A stretch of DNA of 64,000 nucleotides, from the NCBI GenBank assembly GCA_049596455.1, contig JBMYLP010000005.1, forward strand, positions 39,277 to 103,276, read 5' to 3'. This DNA is from UBA7446 sp049596455 (GTDB lineage Bacteria; Bacteroidota; Bacteroidia; Flavobacteriales; Flavobacteriaceae). The translations under genes were made by a program, and so were the position numbers. This document shows positions 62,201 through 64,000 of this stretch, one piece after another; the first letter of the stretch is position 1; every line of letters starts with the position of its first letter. The notes beneath the pieces were generated by a model. The model was not told the DNA's origin and made no database searches. It worked only from the letters and a program-made list of their open reading frames with translations.

Positions 62201-62357
62201 CTTTATTGGTAAACGTAATAGCGAGCAATCGTTGTACCTGGTTTGGATATGGGCTATTCAGCAATCGGTACAAAAAAGAGCGCACAAGAGTGTGTGTTTT
62301 GCCCGACCCAGCAGAGGCGTTGTAGATAATAAATGAAGATTGTGTTGTCTTGGGCAT
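59277..62357 (-). CDS. AddA-like UvrD-family helicase-nuclease subunit
   Basis: The 1026-residue protein has Walker A as IYNASAGSGKTHTLV (residues 11-25), helicase motif II as FFVDEFQDTSELQWANLHPL, motif III/IV with GDAKQSIYRWRGGNPEQF, motif V as VQVMTIHKAKGLAFPVV, and a C-terminal PD-(D/E)xK nuclease (RPDRFVVTENNQVLLLDYKT then GHYKKQHETQINEYASA). This is the AddA pattern: helicase plus nuclease. With the AddB-like protein it forms an end-resecting complex. Its start codon overlaps the upstream part of the divergent sod region. Confidence 0.92.
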   Translation of the reverse strand: MPKTTQSSFIIYNASAGSGKTHTLVRSFLYRLLNSPYPNQVQRLLAITFTNKAAQEMKQRILEKLGYFASGVNAVKQDDMFKELVALCAISPDELRQRAKKAYLYILHHFGQLNVSTIDKLTHQIIRTFARDFGLNTRFDVALDSKDFMAEVVARILSEAGEDKALTKILIDYVLQKADELKSWDVTKEVSTVAEMFTNENHMHQLAKLSEMPIEAFAALDEKISNQTHTIKAPFKEKATAILNFFKQSNLLDEFFPNSSLPKLLRLVQQGEWEKDPLNKTLQKSMEKRVFLKVAEKKHQPLIDPVTDDIIDFLQSYLRYWRQVSLLELLRKNIVPLSLMQRIGHEVNQLQEERNSRLLGFFNKHISDNIKDTPTPFIYERLGVRYQHFFVDEFQDTSELQWANLHPLFSHAVEGEQRKGSLVLVGDAKQSIYRWRGGNPEQFMKLANKEVPFTVKPEVENLPVNYRSDASIVSFNNTFFTKAAQFLPLKPQQKLYTDSCNQQANTKTGGFITLSTIEGKNKDEQFSAYCKAVVDRVNDCIQQGYKKKDICVLVRKNEQGVEIAKALTEAEIPITSSDSLLVAQSPEVQFLMHLVKLRLEPKSRISQYAVLERFALQQQDPHAWTQQQFCRPLGAVLLECTAKKFDFRVFQQLTLYAALEYAVWAFSLTDKLTAHVQAFLDEITKLQAKKEATTTQVLAHWERQKENWTVRPPEDRDAVQVMTIHKAKGLAFPVVILPFSDTVFMSRNTTYAWYPLPKEEYAPFDEMLLRVNKRLNAMGDGAKQTYETYFSQAVMDSLNTLYVGMTRPVKELHIVTQKGKADNVPNNLADVFSQLYPELLDKNVVFGERKTPVKTSSQRGTLITPWEFNLSHTTNTAAQAYERSEEAQYGLLFHEIMAHIEVPQDIGHALTQSKAKELLSEEKYLELKQHVNEVVYHRDLKGFFDPANRVYCERPLLTETGKVLRPDRFVVTENNQVLLLDYKTGHYKKQHETQINEYASALLHSSLSIKQKVLVYMEKPLFLKEV

Positions 62358-62399
62358 ATAGCGTTCTAAAAGTCTGTATTAAAAATAGGAATATATGCC

Positions 62400-62407
62400 T
62401 AAATTTG
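62400..62407 (+). promoter_or_regulatory. -7 element TAAATTTG of the superoxide dismutase gene
   Basis: Exact TAnnTTTG match 21 nt before the ATG at 62429. It rules out a longer start at 62333, which would lie upstream of the promoter. Confidence 0.5.
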
Positions 62408-62428
62408 TACAAATTAAAATATATAAAA

Positions 62429-63031
62429 ATGGCTTTTGAACTTCCTTCCTTACCCTATGCATATGATGCATTGGAACCACACATTGATGCGCGCACTATG
62501 GAAATACACCACGGCAAGCACCACAATGGATATACAACAAAACTTAATGCTGCCGTTGAAGGCACTTCGCTAGAAGGCAAAAGCATTGAAGAAATCTTAT
62601 CTGGATTAGATATGAGCAACGCTGCCGTTCGCAATAATGGCGGCGGCTACTACAACCACTGTTTGTTTTGGGAGGTAATGGGTCCAGAAGCAGGAAAAAT
62701 GTCTGATGAGCTTACTAAGGCAATTGACGATGCTTTTGGTTCCTTTGATGGCTTTAAAGATGCTTTTTCTAAAGCTGCAGCGACTCAATTTGGTTCAGGA
62801 TGGGCATGGCTTTGCGTACATGCAGACGGTAGTTTGGAAGTTTGCGCTACGCCAAATCAAGACAATCCACTCATGCAAAACGTCAGCTGTGGCGGTACGC
62901 CTGTGCTTGGATTGGACGTTTGGGAGCATGCTTATTACCTAAATTATCAAAATCGTCGTCCAGATTATATTGAAGCTTTCTTCAATGTTGTGAATTGGGC
63001 TGAGGTTAGCAAACGTTATGCTTCACGCTAA
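62429..63031 (+). CDS. sod: Superoxide dismutase, Fe/Mn family
   Basis: The 200-residue enzyme has all four metal ligands: His in HIDARTMEIHHGKHHNGY, His in GGGYYNHCLFWEV (near residue 75), and Asp and His in LDVWEHAYYLNYQNRRPDYI. It destroys superoxide in the cytoplasm. The Gly and Gln near the active site (AATQFGSGWAWL) do not decide between Fe and Mn. I set the start at MAFELPSLPY, as in other flavobacteria. Two hairpins follow the gene. Confidence 0.96.
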   Translation: MAFELPSLPYAYDALEPHIDARTMEIHHGKHHNGYTTKLNAAVEGTSLEGKSIEEILSGLDMSNAAVRNNGGGYYNHCLFWEVMGPEAGKMSDELTKAIDDAFGSFDGFKDAFSKAAATQFGSGWAWLCVHADGSLEVCATPNQDNPLMQNVSCGGTPVLGLDVWEHAYYLNYQNRRPDYIEAFFNVVNWAEVSKRYASR

Positions 63032-63052
63032 TAATCAGCGAGTTATCTAAAC

Positions 63053-63082
63053 AAAAAAGAGGGCAAAAAGCCCTCTTTTTTT
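63053..63082 (+). terminator. Terminator after superoxide dismutase gene
   Basis: GAGGGC-AAAAA-GCCCTC with A-rich 5' flank and seven T after it; 21 nt after the stop. Confidence 0.85.
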
Positions 63083-63091
63083 GTATAAAAT

Positions 63092-63120
63092 AAAAAAGGT
63101 GGAAAGAATCCACCTTTTTT
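63092..63120. terminator. Second, bidirectional hairpin between sod and purF remnant
   Basis: AAAAAAGGTGG-AAAGAAT-CCACCTTTTTT, 11-bp stem, works on both strands. It could stop transcription from the purF remnant side. The rest to 63221 has no gene. Confidence 0.75.
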
Positions 63121-63221
63121 GCCCCAAATCTTACCATGAACTTAACCTACTTATGTTATGGCTCTGCTAAAGTACACCTTTTTTTTAATCTAAAGCTATT
63201 TTAAAGAAAATTTATGATTTT

Positions 63222-63869
63222 TTAATATGCTCGTTGCTTGTTTCCTTCCATAAAATTGATGAAAGCTTGGTTGGCAACTCGATTGCCTCCAGGGGTTGGA
63301 TAATCCCCAGTAAAATACCAGTCCCCTAAATTCTTAGGACATGCAAGGTGTAGTTTCTCAACATCCTGAAAAATAACGTCGACCTCACATTGGATGCTCT
63401 CCTCTTTTACTAGCGCAGCTATTTTTGCAGAAATCTGATCTGTTGAAAACAACTCATACAACACATTGACAACGTTTGTGGCTTCTGTATCTGGTTTTTT
63501 CATTTCTTCTTTAGCTGCCTGATAAACTGTTTCAAGCATTGACTCCTTATCAAAGTCTTTTAACAACCCAAGCATTGCCTGAAAAGCAATGAGATCCTCC
63601 AAGCGAGCCATGTCAATTCCATAACAGTCGGGATAGCGAATTTGTGGTGCACTCGACACCACCACAATCTTCTTCGGAGACAGTCGGTCGAGGATTTTAA
63701 GAATGCTTTTCTTCAATGTTGTCCCTCGGACAATACTGTCGTCAATAACAATCAGATTGTCGTTCTTTTTTACAGTATTATAGGTGATATCATAAACGTG
63801 GGCAACAAGATCATCTCGGCTGCTGTCTTCTGTAATAAACGTTCGGAGCTTTACATCTTTTAGTATCAC
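63222..63869 (-). pseudogene. 3' third of an amidophosphoribosyltransferase gene (purF-like), N-terminus lost
   Basis: The 215-residue frame matches the C-terminal part of the long (about 630-residue) flavobacterial PurF-like protein: KDVKLRTFITEDSSRDDLVA, the PRPP-binding VIDDSIVRGTTLKK, APQIRYPDCYGIDMARLEDL and the ending GDWYFTGDYPTPGGNRVANQ. The whole N-terminal glutaminase domain and the first part of the PRTase domain are absent. The only start is GTG, a TAA stands 6 nt upstream, and a different gene begins at 63890 on the other strand. So the 5' part was removed or replaced. A free-standing PRTase-like function is unlikely. The order sod-purF is common in flavobacteria, which makes the truncation more noticeable. 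Confidence 0.65.
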
Positions 63870-63889
63870 CTTTTATACCCTATTAGCAA

Positions 63890-64000
63890 ATGTACTATTA
63901 TCTAGTAGCCAATAGTTTGTTCTTATTGGCTACTTGTTTTTTGTATGCGCAAGATTGCAACCTGACCTTGGCAGGAAAAATTGTGAGTATGCATGACAAT
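63890..64000 (+). CDS. N-terminus of a probable TonB-dependent receptor, cut by window edge
   Basis: Only 37 codons are present. They start with MYYYLVANSLFLLATCFLYA, a signal peptide, followed by QDCNLTLAGKIVSMHD, which resembles the beginning of the carboxypeptidase regulatory-like domain in flavobacterial TonB receptors (CxLTLxGxV). A perfect 11-bp inverted repeat lies inside the signal-peptide codons. The gene starts 20 nt from the start of the truncated purF frame on the other strand. The rest of the gene is outside the window, so the call is provisional. Confidence 0.5.
   Translation, partial: MYYYLVANSLFLLATCFLYAQDCNLTLAGKIVSMHDN
63904..63934. repeat. Perfect 11-bp inverted repeat at the start of the last gene
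   Basis: AGTAGCCAATA (63904-63914), 9-nt loop, TATTGGCTACT (63924-63934). It is in the signal-peptide codons of the possible TonB receptor, 14 nt after its ATG. As RNA it would form a strong hairpin near the ribosome start region. Confidence 0.7.

Noticed and set aside
63222..63869. Intact short phosphoribosyltransferase gene
   Set aside because: The frame begins in the middle of the PurF-like alignment, uses GTG after an in-frame TAA, and lacks the N-terminal domains; a remnant is more likely.

Overview
The window is chromosomal DNA from a member of the Bacteroidota, almost certainly a marine-type Flavobacteriaceae. The evidence is lineage-specific content: gldH, a PorP/SprF protein beside a giant type IX secretion adhesin with a type B C-terminal sorting domain, a TonB receptor followed by a DUF5689 lipoprotein, the full Bat operon, HU-CCDC81/SPOR and OmpA/TSP3 envelope proteins, and many promoters of the Bacteroidota form TAnnTTTG. 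I see no insertion sequence, prophage, CRISPR array, rRNA operon or replication origin. No stretch longer than about 300 bases lacks a gene; the longest gaps (25668-25920, 42714-42904, 63032-63221, 10826-10994) are described in the entries.

Layout. 1-2579 (minus): araC-type regulator, hemH, hemJ and the start of a membrane protein. 2738-8430 (plus): hemA-hemC-hemD-hemE-hemF-hemB, giving with hemH and hemJ a nearly complete C5 (glutamate) heme pathway; hemL is not in the window. 8474-13595: serine hydrolase, DEDD exonuclease, a membrane protein, gpsA, pheS, cvpA. 13576-22404 (minus): moxR, DUF58, an extra two-TM protein, batA, batB, batC, batD, batE in one overlapping operon. 22546-25667: an AlbA/Schlafen-type protein, then yicC-gmk-nadD. 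25668-27960: an accessory-looking islet with a solitary Mrr-type endonuclease, an SGNH-like lipoprotein and a tiny basic lipoprotein. 27969-32689: DUF5689 lipoprotein and TonB receptor, divergent from an endonuclease/exonuclease/phosphatase gene broken by one in-frame stop. 32682-42713: thioesterase, HU/SPOR protein, dprA, trpS, plsC, recA, trhO-gldH-PBP1A, CYTH protein and a small hypothetical. 42905-51868: S1/P1 nuclease, PorP/SprF protein, a 2169-residue adhesin and a coupled methyltransferase. 51948-62357: DUF2911 protein, Kazal lipoprotein, a CAU tRNA, a membrane protein, and addB and addA flanking two tandem OmpA/TSP3 paralogues. 62429-64000: superoxide dismutase, a purF gene reduced to its 3' third, and the start of a TonB receptor.

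How the parts work together. The heme block is a biosynthetic unit split into two divergent arms around an AraC-type gene, with repeated TAGCG boxes between them. The Bat operon is a MoxR-VWA envelope module. The adhesin, PorP/SprF and gldH point to type IX secretion and gliding. Seven convergent gene pairs overlap at their 3' ends, so the genome is compact, and several promoters lie only 4-5 nt before the start codon, suggesting leaderless transcripts. I did not find a clearly new multi-gene system; the strongest oddities are the heme intergenic control region, the two broken genes (nuclease and purF), the perfect hairpin at the start of the last gene, and the duplicated OmpA gene with an identical terminator.
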